Positions 29,556 to 39,926 of a stretch of DNA of 64,000 nucleotides are shown piece after piece. Below the pieces are notes generated by a model, which searched no databases, had not been told where the DNA came from, and worked only from the letters and a program-made list of their open reading frames with translations. Source of the stretch: Actinomycetota bacterium (GTDB lineage: Bacteria > Actinomycetota > Actinomycetes > Nanopelagicales > Nanopelagicaceae); assembly GCA_016870715.1 (NCBI GenBank), contig VGAL01000002.1, positions 34,204 to 98,203 of the forward strand, in the 5' to 3' direction. The translations under genes were made by a program, and so were the position numbers. How positions within the stretch are numbered: the stretch's first letter is position 1; every line of letters begins with the position of its first letter.

Positions 29556-30785
29556 TCAAGTTTTATTTCGCACCATCCGAACTTCCCGTACCGAGAGAGC
29601 GGTTACTGTTGCAACAAATACTAATGCAGCGAGTATGAAGATCGCATTTTTTGTACCAATCTGCTCAGCTAGTGGGCCGATGAAAATTAGCCCGATTGGC
29701 GCCAATGCATAGGAGCCCAGAGCATCATATGAAACAACGCGTGAATAGGATTCTTCAGGAATGTTATGTTGCATCGAGGTGCTCCATGCGACATAGAAAA
29801 TCTCGATTGCCACACCAGCAAAAAAAGATATCACTATCGGAATCCAGATATTGCTTGCAAATGTTATGGAGAAAATCCAAGCGCTCATGAAGAGCATGGG
29901 AGTGATTCCGTAGATCATCGGCTTACTCAAAGTGAAGCGGAGTAAGGCAAGTCCAGTAACAATCATTCCTGCCGTCGAAACAGCCAAAATCAAAGACCAT
30001 TCCCGGGGTCCATACCCGCTCTCCTTGATTGCCAGCGGTCCTAGAACTCCGAGTGTTGATTCATAGGCGAGATTGATGAAGGTGAAAGAGACGACAACAG
30101 AAACCACCCACTTACGGGCGATGAACTCGCGCCAACCAGCGCGGAGTTGGTGAAACATCGTCCCACTGTCATCTCGAGAGATCCGCAGTAAATCGATTGT
30201 CCATACCAAGACGCCTGCAGTGAAGAAACTAAGCGCATCAACGGCAAGCGCCCACCCTGAACCTGCAACTGCTACAAGCACTCCTCCAAGTAGCGCGCCG
30301 CTGGTATATCCAAAGTTTGTCAGTAATCCGATAACGCTATTTCCCCGTTGAAGCTCCTCTTTGGGGAGAATCTCCGGCAATACTCCTGAAAATGCTGGCC
30401 ACCAGAGAGCATTGAGGATGCCAAAGAGCGCTCCCATCACGCAAAGGAGAGGAATTGAGACGAAACCAAAGATGAAACTCGTTGCGCTCACCATCACGAA
30501 GGCGCTACCCAGAATGTCGGTGCCGCCAACAATCTTATTTCGTTTATAGCGATCGCCTACAACCCCACCAAAAAGCATAAAAAGTAGGAGCGGGATCATT
30601 TGCGAACCTAGGACCAAACTTAGTTGTGAGGCAGTGCCATTTGGCAGACCAAGTACTCCAAAAGATAATGCGATAGGCGTGATTCCATTGCCAAGATTAG
30701 AGATAAATCGCGCGGACGCTAACTTTGTGAACCCGTTATACCGTGTCAGTGCACGGACATCGCTAAGAATTTCGGATGCAGGCAT
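29556..30785 (-). CDS. MFS transporter
   Basis: 12-TM-like; ARFISNLGNGITPIALSFGVL..GVVGDRYKRNKIV. Confidence 0.88.
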   Translation of the reverse strand: MPASEILSDVRALTRYNGFTKLASARFISNLGNGITPIALSFGVLGLPNGTASQLSLVLGSQMIPLLLFMLFGGVVGDRYKRNKIVGGTDILGSAFVMVSATSFIFGFVSIPLLCVMGALFGILNALWWPAFSGVLPEILPKEELQRGNSVIGLLTNFGYTSGALLGGVLVAVAGSGWALAVDALSFFTAGVLVWTIDLLRISRDDSGTMFHQLRAGWREFIARKWVVSVVVSFTFINLAYESTLGVLGPLAIKESGYGPREWSLILAVSTAGMIVTGLALLRFTLSKPMIYGITPMLFMSAWIFSITFASNIWIPIVISFFAGVAIEIFYVAWSTSMQHNIPEESYSRVVSYDALGSYALAPIGLIFIGPLAEQIGTKNAIFILAALVFVATVTALSVREVRMVRNKT

Positions 30786-31302
30786 CGAGCGACTCTTCGA
30801 TAGTGGTAGTCCACACAATATGATCGAGTTGATGTGGCTTGAGGAATCTCTGATTCGCTAAGTGCTCAATAAAGTCACGGAGTGGCGTATAGAATCCAGT
30901 TGGATCGAGAATAATAACTGGCTTCTCATGAAATCCAAGAGAGCGCCCGACCCAAATTTCGAAGAACTCTTCCATCGTTCCGGCGCCGCCAGGTAACGTG
31001 ATGAAGGCATCTGAAAATTGATCGAGTAGCGCCTTTCGTACTCTCATATCATCGACTACATGTAATTCGGTTGCTTGATGATCAGCAAATTCATATTCGG
31101 CTAAGCGCTGCGGAATGACACCGATAGTCTCGCCTCCCAGTTCGCGACATGCTTTCGAGACTGCCCCCATCATCGAAATCTGGCCACCACCCCAGACCAG
31201 GGACCATTGTCTACGTGCGATGGCAGCGCCGAGTTCTCCAGCTAACTCAATATGCTCCGGAGCAATATTTTCTGAAGCCGAACAGTAAACCGCGATATGC
31301 AC
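30763..31302 (-). CDS. LOG-family (TIGR00730) cytokinin riboside 5'-monophosphate phosphoribohydrolase-like protein
   Basis: WGGGQISMMGAVSKA; LPGGAGTMEEFFE. Confidence 0.94.
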   Translation of the reverse strand: MHIAVYCSASENIAPEHIELAGELGAAIARRQWSLVWGGGQISMMGAVSKACRELGGETIGVIPQRLAEYEFADHQATELHVVDDMRVRKALLDQFSDAFITLPGGAGTMEEFFEIWVGRSLGFHEKPVIILDPTGFYTPLRDFIEHLANQRFLKPHQLDHIVWTTTIEESLDACIRNS

Positions 31303-31338
31303 CCGCTCAGGATACGGGTAAAGCGGTACGGTGTACTC

Positions 31339-32253
31339 ATGACGAGCGCCTCCGGTATTGGATTAGTAACAGTGGCATCCAATGGCACAGTCCTGGATGT
31401 CTGGTTCCCGCAGCCACATCTTGGCCCACTGTCCAATGCGGCTAGACCTGAGTTGGCACACCTTTGTGGCGATGAGAGCGAGAGAAAAGTCAGTAAAAAA
31501 GTTATCGAACTTGAAATCGATATCACCAAGGCGCCAACTTCGACAGAGGATGTCTACCTCCGCTTACATTTACTCTCCCATCGACTAGTCAAACCACACG
31601 GGCAATCTTTAGATGGAATATTCGCTTTACTGCCCAATGTTGTATGGACAAATCGAGGGCCGTGCCTTAACGAAAATTTTGAGATGACTCGAGCAGCGCT
31701 CATGAAGCAGGGACATGTGAGCGTTTTTGGCGTGGATAAATTCCCTCGCATGGTCGATTACGTCATCCCCTCAGGGGTAAGAATTGCCGATGCTGATCGG
31801 GTTCGGTTGGGCGCACATTTGGCAAGCGGAACGACAGTGATGCATGAAGGTTTCGTCAATTTCAATGCTGGAACATTGGGTGCATCAATGGTCGAAGGGC
31901 GAATCTCTGCTGGAGTAGTTGTAGGCGATGGTTCAGATATCGGCGGTGGCGCTTCAATCATGGGCACTCTCTCTGGCGGCGGCAAAGAGGTGATTTCAAT
32001 CGGAGAGAAAACGTTGCTTGGCGCTAACTCTGGCTTAGGAATCTCACTCGGTGATAATTGTGTAGTCGAGGCAGGGCTTTATTTAACTGCAGCATCTAAA
32101 GTCGTTCTCCCTGATGGTGAGGTCGTTAAGGCGCGCGCACTTTCCGGAGCGCACAATCTATTGTTCCGCCGGAATTCTCAAAGCGGCGCTATTGAGGCTC
32201 TTCCGAAAGGGGGAGATTGGGGCGGGCTCAATTCCGTTCTGCACGCTAACTAA
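31339..32253 (+). CDS. dapD: 2,3,4,5-tetrahydropyridine-2,6-dicarboxylate N-succinyltransferase
   Basis: Hexapeptide-repeat enzyme, GASMVEGRISAGVVVGDGSDIGGGASIMGTLSGGG; actinobacterial DapD pattern. Confidence 0.92.
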   Translation: MTSASGIGLVTVASNGTVLDVWFPQPHLGPLSNAARPELAHLCGDESERKVSKKVIELEIDITKAPTSTEDVYLRLHLLSHRLVKPHGQSLDGIFALLPNVVWTNRGPCLNENFEMTRAALMKQGHVSVFGVDKFPRMVDYVIPSGVRIADADRVRLGAHLASGTTVMHEGFVNFNAGTLGASMVEGRISAGVVVGDGSDIGGGASIMGTLSGGGKEVISIGEKTLLGANSGLGISLGDNCVVEAGLYLTAASKVVLPDGEVVKARALSGAHNLLFRRNSQSGAIEALPKGGDWGGLNSVLHAN

Positions 32254-34267
32254 AGTTCTGAAAAGGTTCCAAAGTCAGATCTTTATCCATCACGGTAATT
32301 GCCGCGATATTGGGAAATTCTCTGATGATTTCCAGAGTGCGCTCAATCTCCGTTCCATCTGCAATGACAATTGGTGATTGCCAGGTGGAGGCAATGAATG
32401 CCGAAGTTGCAGAACGAGTGATGACGACCCGGGAGGGAAATCTGTACGAGGGAATATCACCGTAAAAGATCCCTGGAACATTACGTTCAACAAGAAGCGC
32501 CTCGACTTTTGATGAGGGCTCATAATCCTTACTCCACAGAATTGGCCGATCTGATGCAATGATCCTGCTGGCATCGGCAAGCATGACATTTCGTTCGCTT
32601 GCGATGAGAATTATTGGCTCGCCAGAGAGTCGTTCAAGCACATTTTCGCTCAATTCAATCTCATTGCGCCCTTCAAATCTCACCTCTTTTAACTTCCGCT
32701 TTGCTAGCGCTGTCCGACTGGGAAGAGCGCTGGTCCTGCCAATAAGCACAACTGATGAGATTTTCCTCCGTGTTAATTCTTTTACCGTTTCCGAACTCAA
32801 ATCCTTAGCGCTGACGTTGAGAACCGGCAGTTGCAACTTATTCCCATATGCCATTCCGACAAGTGCGCCAGAAGGATCTTTATCGAAGTTAACTAAGACG
32901 GCACTTCTTGCGGTTGGAAACATGTTCCTCGCTACTGCAATCGCAATCGAATCCGAGCTCTCTCCGATGACACGATTTACAGAGCGGGATATCCAGGTAG
33001 AGGGTAGTTGTAATCTCGAACGGAACTTTTCTCCGTTTAATTCTGCGCTCTTGCCATTTGAACTATAGGCAACCACCGCCTTTACCCCACCTGCCTTGGT
33101 ACGAGCGGCGACTTCATACCTGAGGACATCGGGTAAAGCGAATGCTTTTGCCATATCTGCTTGTTTGACCTGTCGTACCCACGAACTAAACGTGGGGTTA
33201 ATCAAGGGGTCCAGACTCCATGGATCGGGGACCGGAACGAGATAGGGAATAGGAGTTCCCCATACCTCGGCAACATCTTGAGTGACTCCACCAGTTGAAG
33301 ATGCGTAGTAGGTCGTGACTACTTTTCCGTTGTAGGTGATTGCAAGTCCCCTGCCTGGTTCAGGTTCGGTTGCAGTTATCGCATCAACCCATTTTTGTCC
33401 GTAAATCGGCTCGCTCTCCTTGGAATATCCGACAAAGTTCTGATCTTGCACTGTGGAATAAAGGTTACAGTCGCAACTTTTACGATAAATGCTCGCCTTC
33501 GACAAGGCAAAGGAGCGGGCGGTGATCACCTGCGCCTCCAATGCAGCGCTCGGCCACGAAGATGGAACTTCACCAATTCCTCGTAGGTACTCGCTATGAA
33601 TCCGAAGCGTGGTGGTGGCGATGATTGAACCTTGGATTGCTGGCGAGACTGGTGGAATAAATTTAATTTGAACTTGCCCATACTTATATCTATGAATTAC
33701 TGATCCCTGCCTCATCTTGATGATGTTTTGATCCCCCGGATAAGCGTTGGTACCTGACCACCGCAGAGTCCATATGGTTCCGGATGGAAGAGTTGTCGCT
33801 TCTTTAGTGATTGGATCGAGAATGGAGATAATCATTGTCCCGCTAAGTGCTGAGAAAATTACCTCTCCCCCAATTGGCACTTCTACAAAAGTTTGTTCAT
33901 CAGTGGCGAGCTCAGGTGGTAAATCGCCGCCGTAGATTCTCATCGGTTGTGCGCTACCGCTGGCGGCTTCAACGCTAAATCCTACTGTTGCAACTTTGTC
34001 TGCAATATTGACTCGTACAAAAGATGAATCATCGACTGTCTCAACACTCGTTCCCGGGTAGTAATAGGTGGCAATCTCTGGACCGCTCTTGCCTTCACGT
34101 GCCTGTCCGTATGCCCCAAACTGACTCATGCCCACCCCGTGGCCATACCCAGAGCCACGAAATTCGAAGCGACTGGGAACTTCTGCAGCCTTCGCTTGAA
34201 GAGCTGTGGCTGAAAGAGCAAGCGTTATTGTGATCAGCGACGAAAGTCGCCTCTTATACATCTTCAT
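32246..34267 (-). CDS. SpoIID/LytB-domain protein with C-terminal CWB2-like region
   Basis: FRGSGYGHGVGMSQFGAYGQAREGKS; EYLRGIGEVPSSWPSAALEAQVITARSFAL; STGGVTQDVAEVWG. Confidence 0.88.
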   Translation of the reverse strand: MKMYKRRLSSLITITLALSATALQAKAAEVPSRFEFRGSGYGHGVGMSQFGAYGQAREGKSGPEIATYYYPGTSVETVDDSSFVRVNIADKVATVGFSVEAASGSAQPMRIYGGDLPPELATDEQTFVEVPIGGEVIFSALSGTMIISILDPITKEATTLPSGTIWTLRWSGTNAYPGDQNIIKMRQGSVIHRYKYGQVQIKFIPPVSPAIQGSIIATTTLRIHSEYLRGIGEVPSSWPSAALEAQVITARSFALSKASIYRKSCDCNLYSTVQDQNFVGYSKESEPIYGQKWVDAITATEPEPGRGLAITYNGKVVTTYYASSTGGVTQDVAEVWGTPIPYLVPVPDPWSLDPLINPTFSSWVRQVKQADMAKAFALPDVLRYEVAARTKAGGVKAVVAYSSNGKSAELNGEKFRSRLQLPSTWISRSVNRVIGESSDSIAIAVARNMFPTARSAVLVNFDKDPSGALVGMAYGNKLQLPVLNVSAKDLSSETVKELTRRKISSVVLIGRTSALPSRTALAKRKLKEVRFEGRNEIELSENVLERLSGEPIILIASERNVMLADASRIIASDRPILWSKDYEPSSKVEALLVERNVPGIFYGDIPSYRFPSRVVITRSATSAFIASTWQSPIVIADGTEIERTLEIIREFPNIAAITVMDKDLTLEPFQNFS

Positions 34268-35048
34268 CTGCAGCTGGTGATGCCGCTACTTGCAACGATT
34301 CTTTGTATGCGGTTATGACCTGCCCAGGCGCGCCGCGCATCATCAACTCTCCTTGATTTAACCAGACCACATCGTTGCAGATTTCTTTAACAGTCGCGAG
34401 AGCATGGCTCACGAGAATGATTGCCCGATTATGACTACGTAAAGATTTGATTCGTTCCAGACATTTCTTTTTGAATTTTGCATCACCGGTACTTAAGGCT
34501 TCGTCAATGATAAGAATGTCAGGCTCTACAACTACCGAGACTGCAAATGCCAACCTTGAATACATTCCAGATGAATAAGTTTTCATTGGCGAATCAATTG
34601 CATCACCGATTTCGGCAAATGCCGCTATCTCATCAAATTGCGATTGGATCTCTTCCCGGGTCAAACCAGCTGCCAAACCTCCGAGAATGACATTTTCGCG
34701 ACCGGTCAGACGCGGATTAAATCCGACGCCAAGAGCCAGTAACGTGCTGATCTTTCCCTCCACTTCAACTCTTCCCGAAGTGGGAGGGATGATTCCAGAA
34801 ATTACTCGCATCAATGAGGATTTGCCGGCGCCATTTGCACCGATTACTCCCAAGACGCTCCCATAGGGAATCTCTAGATTGATCCCGCGTAACGCTTTTA
34901 CCTCACGAGTCTTTCGACCGGTCTGAGTAAGGGCTTGCCGGAAAGTGGGTTTACGTTCGACTGTCGTCAGATACGTGAGCGAGAGATCATGAATCGATAT
35001 CGCGCGATCTCCAGAATTATGTTGATCAGATACGGAGAGCAAATTCAC
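34254..35048 (-). CDS. Polysaccharide ABC exporter, ATP-binding subunit (Wzt/TagH-like)
   Basis: GANGAGKSSLMRVISG; YSSGMYSRLAFA; LIIDEALSTGD. Confidence 0.92.
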   Translation of the reverse strand: MNLLSVSDQHNSGDRAISIHDLSLTYLTTVERKPTFRQALTQTGRKTREVKALRGINLEIPYGSVLGVIGANGAGKSSLMRVISGIIPPTSGRVEVEGKISTLLALGVGFNPRLTGRENVILGGLAAGLTREEIQSQFDEIAAFAEIGDAIDSPMKTYSSGMYSRLAFAVSVVVEPDILIIDEALSTGDAKFKKKCLERIKSLRSHNRAIILVSHALATVKEICNDVVWLNQGELMMRGAPGQVITAYKESLQVAASPAADEDV

Positions 35049-35850
35049 GCTCCCTACTTAGGAAGAGATAGCTTGCCAACAGAAATAGTCCGATACTCCA
35101 CGCGAACATAAGAGCCCATGCCGTTAGCGAAGGTGCATTCCCTTCAATAAAGATTCCACTCCAGGAATCGATAAACGGTGATAGTGGATTGAGGTATTTC
35201 AAAGGTGTCAGCGCAGGCTTTAGAGAAGAAGTCTCATAGAGTACTGGCGAAAGATAGAGCCAGGCACGGGTTAGATATGGCAGGAAATTCTTGGTATCTC
35301 GAAAATACACATTAAGCGTGGCAAAAAGGAGCGCGAAGGCAAGCGAAAGTAGGAGCGCCAGAATAAGTATCGCGGGAATGAAGAGCAAAGCTGGACTTAA
35401 CGGCGAGGCGAGCAGTGCGGTGATTATGCCGAGTACCACGAGGGTAGGTATGAATTTGAAGAGTGAAATTACCGTTGCAGATATAGGTAATACAAAACGA
35501 GGGAAGGCAGAGTTGAGAATCAACTTGCCACCGCTAGTAATGGATTTAGCCCCCATCGTTAGAGAGTTTGTCACTAAATAAAAGAGGAATAGCCCGGCAG
35601 TTAAGTGGGCAAAACGCCGGCCATCAGCGCTTCCACCAATCACCATGATCAATAGGAAATAAACCAGTGCGAGTAGAAGCGGATTGATGATGAGCCACAG
35701 TTGGCCAAAGAGCGAGCCAAAATTCTGCGCCCTTAGCTCCGAACGTGAAAACTCCGCGATGAAGGAGCGTCGTCTCCAAACCTGTTTGAAATACTCACCA
35801 AGCTTGGGCATTCCTCGATGAAAAGGTTGATAAACCTGGACTGATGCCAC
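35026..35850 (-). CDS. Polysaccharide ABC exporter, permease (Wzm/TagG-like)
   Basis: ABC-2 type permease; RSELRAQNFGSLFGQLWLIINPLLLALVYFLL. Confidence 0.9.
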   Translation of the reverse strand: MASVQVYQPFHRGMPKLGEYFKQVWRRRSFIAEFSRSELRAQNFGSLFGQLWLIINPLLLALVYFLLIMVIGGSADGRRFAHLTAGLFLFYLVTNSLTMGAKSITSGGKLILNSAFPRFVLPISATVISLFKFIPTLVVLGIITALLASPLSPALLFIPAILILALLLSLAFALLFATLNVYFRDTKNFLPYLTRAWLYLSPVLYETSSLKPALTPLKYLNPLSPFIDSWSGIFIEGNAPSLTAWALMFAWSIGLFLLASYLFLSREREFALRI

Positions 35851-35909
35851 GTCTACCTCTCCCTCATCTCACATGTGAATATGCGCTCACGAATGAGCAA
35901 ATAGTACCG

Positions 35910-36896
35910 CTATCGGTTGGCTGTAACGCGCTTTGTCGAAGTGATGAAGCCCCATGCCCATGAAAAATGCATAGTCGCCAGGATTATTGGCAGCAACATC
36001 ATCTCCCGAGACGGATTTCTCAGTAATAACGAAAATGAACCTAGAAGATTAAAAAGCAGATACATCGTCGGAAGCGCCAAAAACAATGGCGAAATGAATG
36101 CACCAATCAATCCGACCAAGGTTCCGAGTAATGTGATGGGTGGAGCAAGGTACCGCGCATTGATGGTTCCTTTGTGACTGCGCGCCACTTCGCGTCGCCA
36201 TCTTCCATATTCAAAATACTGTTTTGCTAAGGCGCCAATGTTTGGACGCGGTCGGTACGTCACTTCAAGACGAGGGTTGAAATAAACCAGTCCGCCACGC
36301 TCACGAAGGCGAAAGTTGAGTTCCCAATCTTGTGCCCGAATAAATCGTGGATCGAATCCATTGATTGCAGTCACTGCACTTCGCAGAAAAACACCGAGGT
36401 ACACAGTGTCAGCACGTCCTTCCTCTCCACCAACATGGAAACTTGCACCACCTACACCAAACTTGCTGCGCATAGCAGCAGCAACTGCACGTTCGAAGAG
36501 AGTTTCTCCCCGCGCCGCCATGATTCCGCCAACATTTACCGCTCCGGTGCGAGCGAGGGTTGCTACAGCCTCTCGAATGTATCCACTGGGAAGGATGGAG
36601 TGGCCATCAACCCTAACTATGACGGGATATTTGGAGGCAGCAATTGCACGATTAAGTGCGTCAGCTGTCTTGCCGGTCGGATTATCAACCAGAGTGATTC
36701 GCGAATCTTTCTCAGCAATCCTCTCAGCTATGCGATTGGTGTTATCACGTGAAGGTCCGAGCGCCAGAACTATTTCGAGTGGGCCATCATGATTCTGTGA
36801 AGTGATTGCGCTCACCGTCGCCTCGAGATAACGCTCTTCATTCAAGACCGGTAGAATTACGGATACCGGAGTTAGGTTGGTAATTGGCGTGGTCAT
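35910..36896 (-). CDS. GT2-family glycosyltransferase (ExoA-like)
   Basis: VSVILPVLNEERYLEATVSAI...IVRVDGHSILPSGYI; start at MTTPITNLTP. Confidence 0.9.
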   Translation of the reverse strand: MTTPITNLTPVSVILPVLNEERYLEATVSAITSQNHDGPLEIVLALGPSRDNTNRIAERIAEKDSRITLVDNPTGKTADALNRAIAASKYPVIVRVDGHSILPSGYIREAVATLARTGAVNVGGIMAARGETLFERAVAAAMRSKFGVGGASFHVGGEEGRADTVYLGVFLRSAVTAINGFDPRFIRAQDWELNFRLRERGGLVYFNPRLEVTYRPRPNIGALAKQYFEYGRWRREVARSHKGTINARYLAPPITLLGTLVGLIGAFISPLFLALPTMYLLFNLLGSFSLLLRNPSREMMLLPIILATMHFSWAWGFITSTKRVTANR

Positions 36897-36926
36897 TAAG
36901 GACAGAAGGTACTCTCCACTTAGGCT

Positions 36927-38123
36927 ATGGGCGTGATACATCAGTGCTTGGCGCGAATTCTCCCCCGTCAAAACCAAGGACAACGGCGAATTGCCCTCTT
37001 CTCGGTTGGTGTGGTGCTGGTTTCGGGCATCATTTGGGGCGGATTCGGTGCGGCAACTTCGCAAATCAAACGGGTGGATGTCTTTAAAGATCGAACTGAG
37101 CGACCGAAAGTAGTGGCCAGGACAGCGGTCACTTACCTCATCGTTGGTTCAGATACCCGCGAAGGTCTCACGAAAGCGGAGATCAAAGCGCTCAAAGTCG
37201 GCTCTACCAAGGTGGCCGCCGGCAAGAGAGCGGACACAATGTTGTTAGTTCATATAAGTAAGTCTCGAGATCATGCGACTATCGTCTCGATACCTCGCGA
37301 TACCTTCGTATTAATTCCGGAGTGGACAGATAGCAAAGGCAAGGTCCACTCGCCTTCGTATTCAAAAATCAATACAACTTTTGGTCGTGGAGATGCGCCC
37401 CTGCTCGTACAAACTCTTGAAAGCATGACAGACCTTCGGATTGACCATTACATAGAAGTTAGCTTCCTTGGTTTTAAAGAGATGGTGGATGCTCTCGGCG
37501 GAGTGGAGATCTGCACGAGGAAGAAAATCAATGACCCTAAGAGCCACCTTGTATTGCCAGCAGGTACACATCGACTCGATGGAATTACTGCGCTTAAATA
37601 TGTGAGAACTCGATATTTCGATGGCATGGGTGATCTAGGTCGAATGCAACGTCAACAGCAATTCATTGGGGCGATGATTCGGGAGGCAACCAGTGCGGGA
37701 GTTCTACTCAATCCTGTCAAACTCGTGAAATTCATCAATGCTTCACTTGGTTCGGTCACAACCGATCCAGGCTTAAAGCAAGATGATTTAATCACGCTCG
37801 CAGAACAGTTGCGAGGAATTTCTACTAAGAAAGTTCGAACCTTAACTGTCCCGCTCTCGGATGAGAATTACTATGCCAAAGGAGTTACTGCGGCAGTTTT
37901 GTGGGATGAAGAACGAGCGCCAATACTCTGGGATAAATTACGTAATGACCAAGAGGTCTTTGTTGAGCCAACTCCACAGCCCACTACGACCGATAAAAAT
38001 GGCGCAGATGTGCCTGACAAGAAATCACAGAAGGTAAAGGCCTCGCCAACACCGACACCAACTCCGACTGACATCTTCAAGTCAAGAACGGCGGAGGTCG
38101 ATAGCTGCGGAGCCCTCCGCTAG
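36927..38123 (+). CDS. LytR-CpsA-Psr (LCP) family wall-polymer ligase
   Basis: GKRADTMLLVHISKSRDHATIVSIPRDTFV...INTTFGRG; LDGITALKYVRTRY. Confidence 0.94.
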   Translation: MGVIHQCLARILPRQNQGQRRIALFSVGVVLVSGIIWGGFGAATSQIKRVDVFKDRTERPKVVARTAVTYLIVGSDTREGLTKAEIKALKVGSTKVAAGKRADTMLLVHISKSRDHATIVSIPRDTFVLIPEWTDSKGKVHSPSYSKINTTFGRGDAPLLVQTLESMTDLRIDHYIEVSFLGFKEMVDALGGVEICTRKKINDPKSHLVLPAGTHRLDGITALKYVRTRYFDGMGDLGRMQRQQQFIGAMIREATSAGVLLNPVKLVKFINASLGSVTTDPGLKQDDLITLAEQLRGISTKKVRTLTVPLSDENYYAKGVTAAVLWDEERAPILWDKLRNDQEVFVEPTPQPTTTDKNGADVPDKKSQKVKASPTPTPTPTDIFKSRTAEVDSCGALR

Positions 38124-38132
38124 CCTGACGCT

Positions 38133-39431
38133 ATGAAAATCTCGGTCATCGGAGCCGGCTACCTCGGAGCCACCCATGCTCTTTGCATGGCATCTCTTGG
38201 CCATGAGGTAGTCGTTGTAGATGTCGATAGCGAGAAAATAGCGCTACTAAAAAGTGGGATTCTCCCCCTCTTCGAACCAGGTTTGTCGGAGCTCTTTGAC
38301 TCGGTTCGTAATACTAAGAAAATCACCTTCACTACAGATATCTCTTCAATTTCTGAGTGCGAGATCAACTTTCTTTGTATTGGCACCCCGCAGAATCGCG
38401 AGGGAATTGCTGCGGATTTGAGCGCGCTTGAAAGCGCTTTCGATTCGGTTCTCTCGGTTGCGAAATCTGGTTCGATCATTGCCGGAAAATCAACAGTGCC
38501 GGTCGGTACAGCACAACGATTTGCTCGAGAGTTAACCACTACTAGACCAGAGATCACTCTCAATTGGAACCCCGAATTCTTGCGTGAAGGTCATGCCGTC
38601 GCTGATACATTGGAGCCAAATCGGATTGTTATTGGTGCATCTACACCCTCTGATGCAAGAGTGCTCGCAGATTTCTATCGCTCCGTCTCGCCAAACGCAC
38701 CACAATTCATAACTGATTTTCCAACTGCCGAGTTAGTCAAAGTTGCTGCGAACGCTTTTCTGGCAACGAAAATCTCATTCATCAATGCAATGTCTGAAAT
38801 TGCAGATGTAACTGGCGCAGATGTCACAGTGTTGGCCGATGCAATCGGAATCGATGATCGCATAGGGAGAAAATTTCTCGGTGCTGGAATTGGGTTTGGT
38901 GGTGGTTGTCTACCGAAAGATATCCGTGCCTTCTTAGCGCGCGCAGATGAACTTGGGCTTGGAGAGTCACTTGCATTCTTACAAGAATTCGATCTGATCA
39001 ATCAACGAGCCCGCTCGCGTGCGGTTGCAGTTGCAGTAAAAGAGCTAGGAAATCCCAAGGGGAAAAAGGTTGCGATTCTCGGTGCAGCCTTCAAACCAGA
39101 GAGCGATGATGTACGAGATTCTCCTGCGCTTGAGATTGCGCAAACTCTCGCTGCCTTGGGGGCAGATGTCGTGGTCACTGATCCACGCGCTCTGGGTAGC
39201 GCCGGAGAAAAAGTTCCCGATTTGACCTACGAAAAATCAGTTGCCCAGACACTTCAGGGGGCTGAATTGACAATGCTCTTGACTGAGTGGAGTGAGTATC
39301 GCTCACTTGATCCAGAGAGGGTCATCGGTTTAGTCAACACTCCAACGCTCTTTGATGGCCGCAACGTGCTTGATGTAAAGAAATGGCAAAAGGCCGGGTG
39401 GAAATTACTCGCTCTGGGTCGCTCGCTTTAG
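38133..39431 (+). CDS. ugd: UDP-glucose/GDP-mannose dehydrogenase family (UDP-glucose 6-dehydrogenase)
   Basis: [48 protein letters not shown]. Confidence 0.93.
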   Translation: MKISVIGAGYLGATHALCMASLGHEVVVVDVDSEKIALLKSGILPLFEPGLSELFDSVRNTKKITFTTDISSISECEINFLCIGTPQNREGIAADLSALESAFDSVLSVAKSGSIIAGKSTVPVGTAQRFARELTTTRPEITLNWNPEFLREGHAVADTLEPNRIVIGASTPSDARVLADFYRSVSPNAPQFITDFPTAELVKVAANAFLATKISFINAMSEIADVTGADVTVLADAIGIDDRIGRKFLGAGIGFGGGCLPKDIRAFLARADELGLGESLAFLQEFDLINQRARSRAVAVAVKELGNPKGKKVAILGAAFKPESDDVRDSPALEIAQTLAALGADVVVTDPRALGSAGEKVPDLTYEKSVAQTLQGAELTMLLTEWSEYRSLDPERVIGLVNTPTLFDGRNVLDVKKWQKAGWKLLALGRSL

Positions 39432-39902
39432 GTTTTCGGCGCGACCGAGAACTTCGGTGTGCATCTGCTCCATCTGATTCTTAATTGCAGCGAGAGCTGA
39501 AAGGTCATGTGCTCCCAGAATTCGTGCGGCGAGCAAACCGGCATTCTTTGCATTTCCTATTCCCACTGTAGCCACGGGAATTCCTGCGGGCATTTGGGCA
39601 ATCGATAGCAATGAATCCATCCCCTCGAGCGCCTTTAACATGATGGGAACTCCAATCACAGGTAGCGGCGTAATCGATGCCAACATTCCTGGTAAGTGTG
39701 CTGCGCCACCGGCACCTGCGATGATTACTTTAAAACCCCTTGCAACCGCGCTTTTCCCAAATTCCATCATCTCTTCGGGCATCCGATGCGCAGAGAGCAG
39801 TGATACTTCATAGGTAATGTTCAACCCTTTGAGAGTGGTGGCAGCGCTCTCCATCGTGGGCCAATCCGAATCTGACCCCATCACTATTGCTACATCTGCC
39901 AT
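39405..39902 (-). CDS. purE: N5-carboxyaminoimidazole ribonucleotide mutase
   Basis: [41 protein letters not shown]. Confidence 0.96.
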   Translation of the reverse strand: MADVAIVMGSDSDWPTMESAATTLKGLNITYEVSLLSAHRMPEEMMEFGKSAVARGFKVIIAGAGGAAHLPGMLASITPLPVIGVPIMLKALEGMDSLLSIAQMPAGIPVATVGIGNAKNAGLLAARILGAHDLSALAAIKNQMEQMHTEVLGRAENLKRATQSE

Positions 39903-39926
39903 TACTTCATCCCCTTGTATGAGCCT

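Noticed and set aside
36316-36792. + strand ORFs of 158 and 140 aa antisense to GT2
   Set aside because: Antisense shadow ORFs; GT2 frame has clear motifs.
37980-38090. Thr-Pro repeat (PTPTPTPTD) near the LCP C-terminus as a possible repeat element
   Set aside because: Ordinary low-complexity linker in a secreted wall protein.
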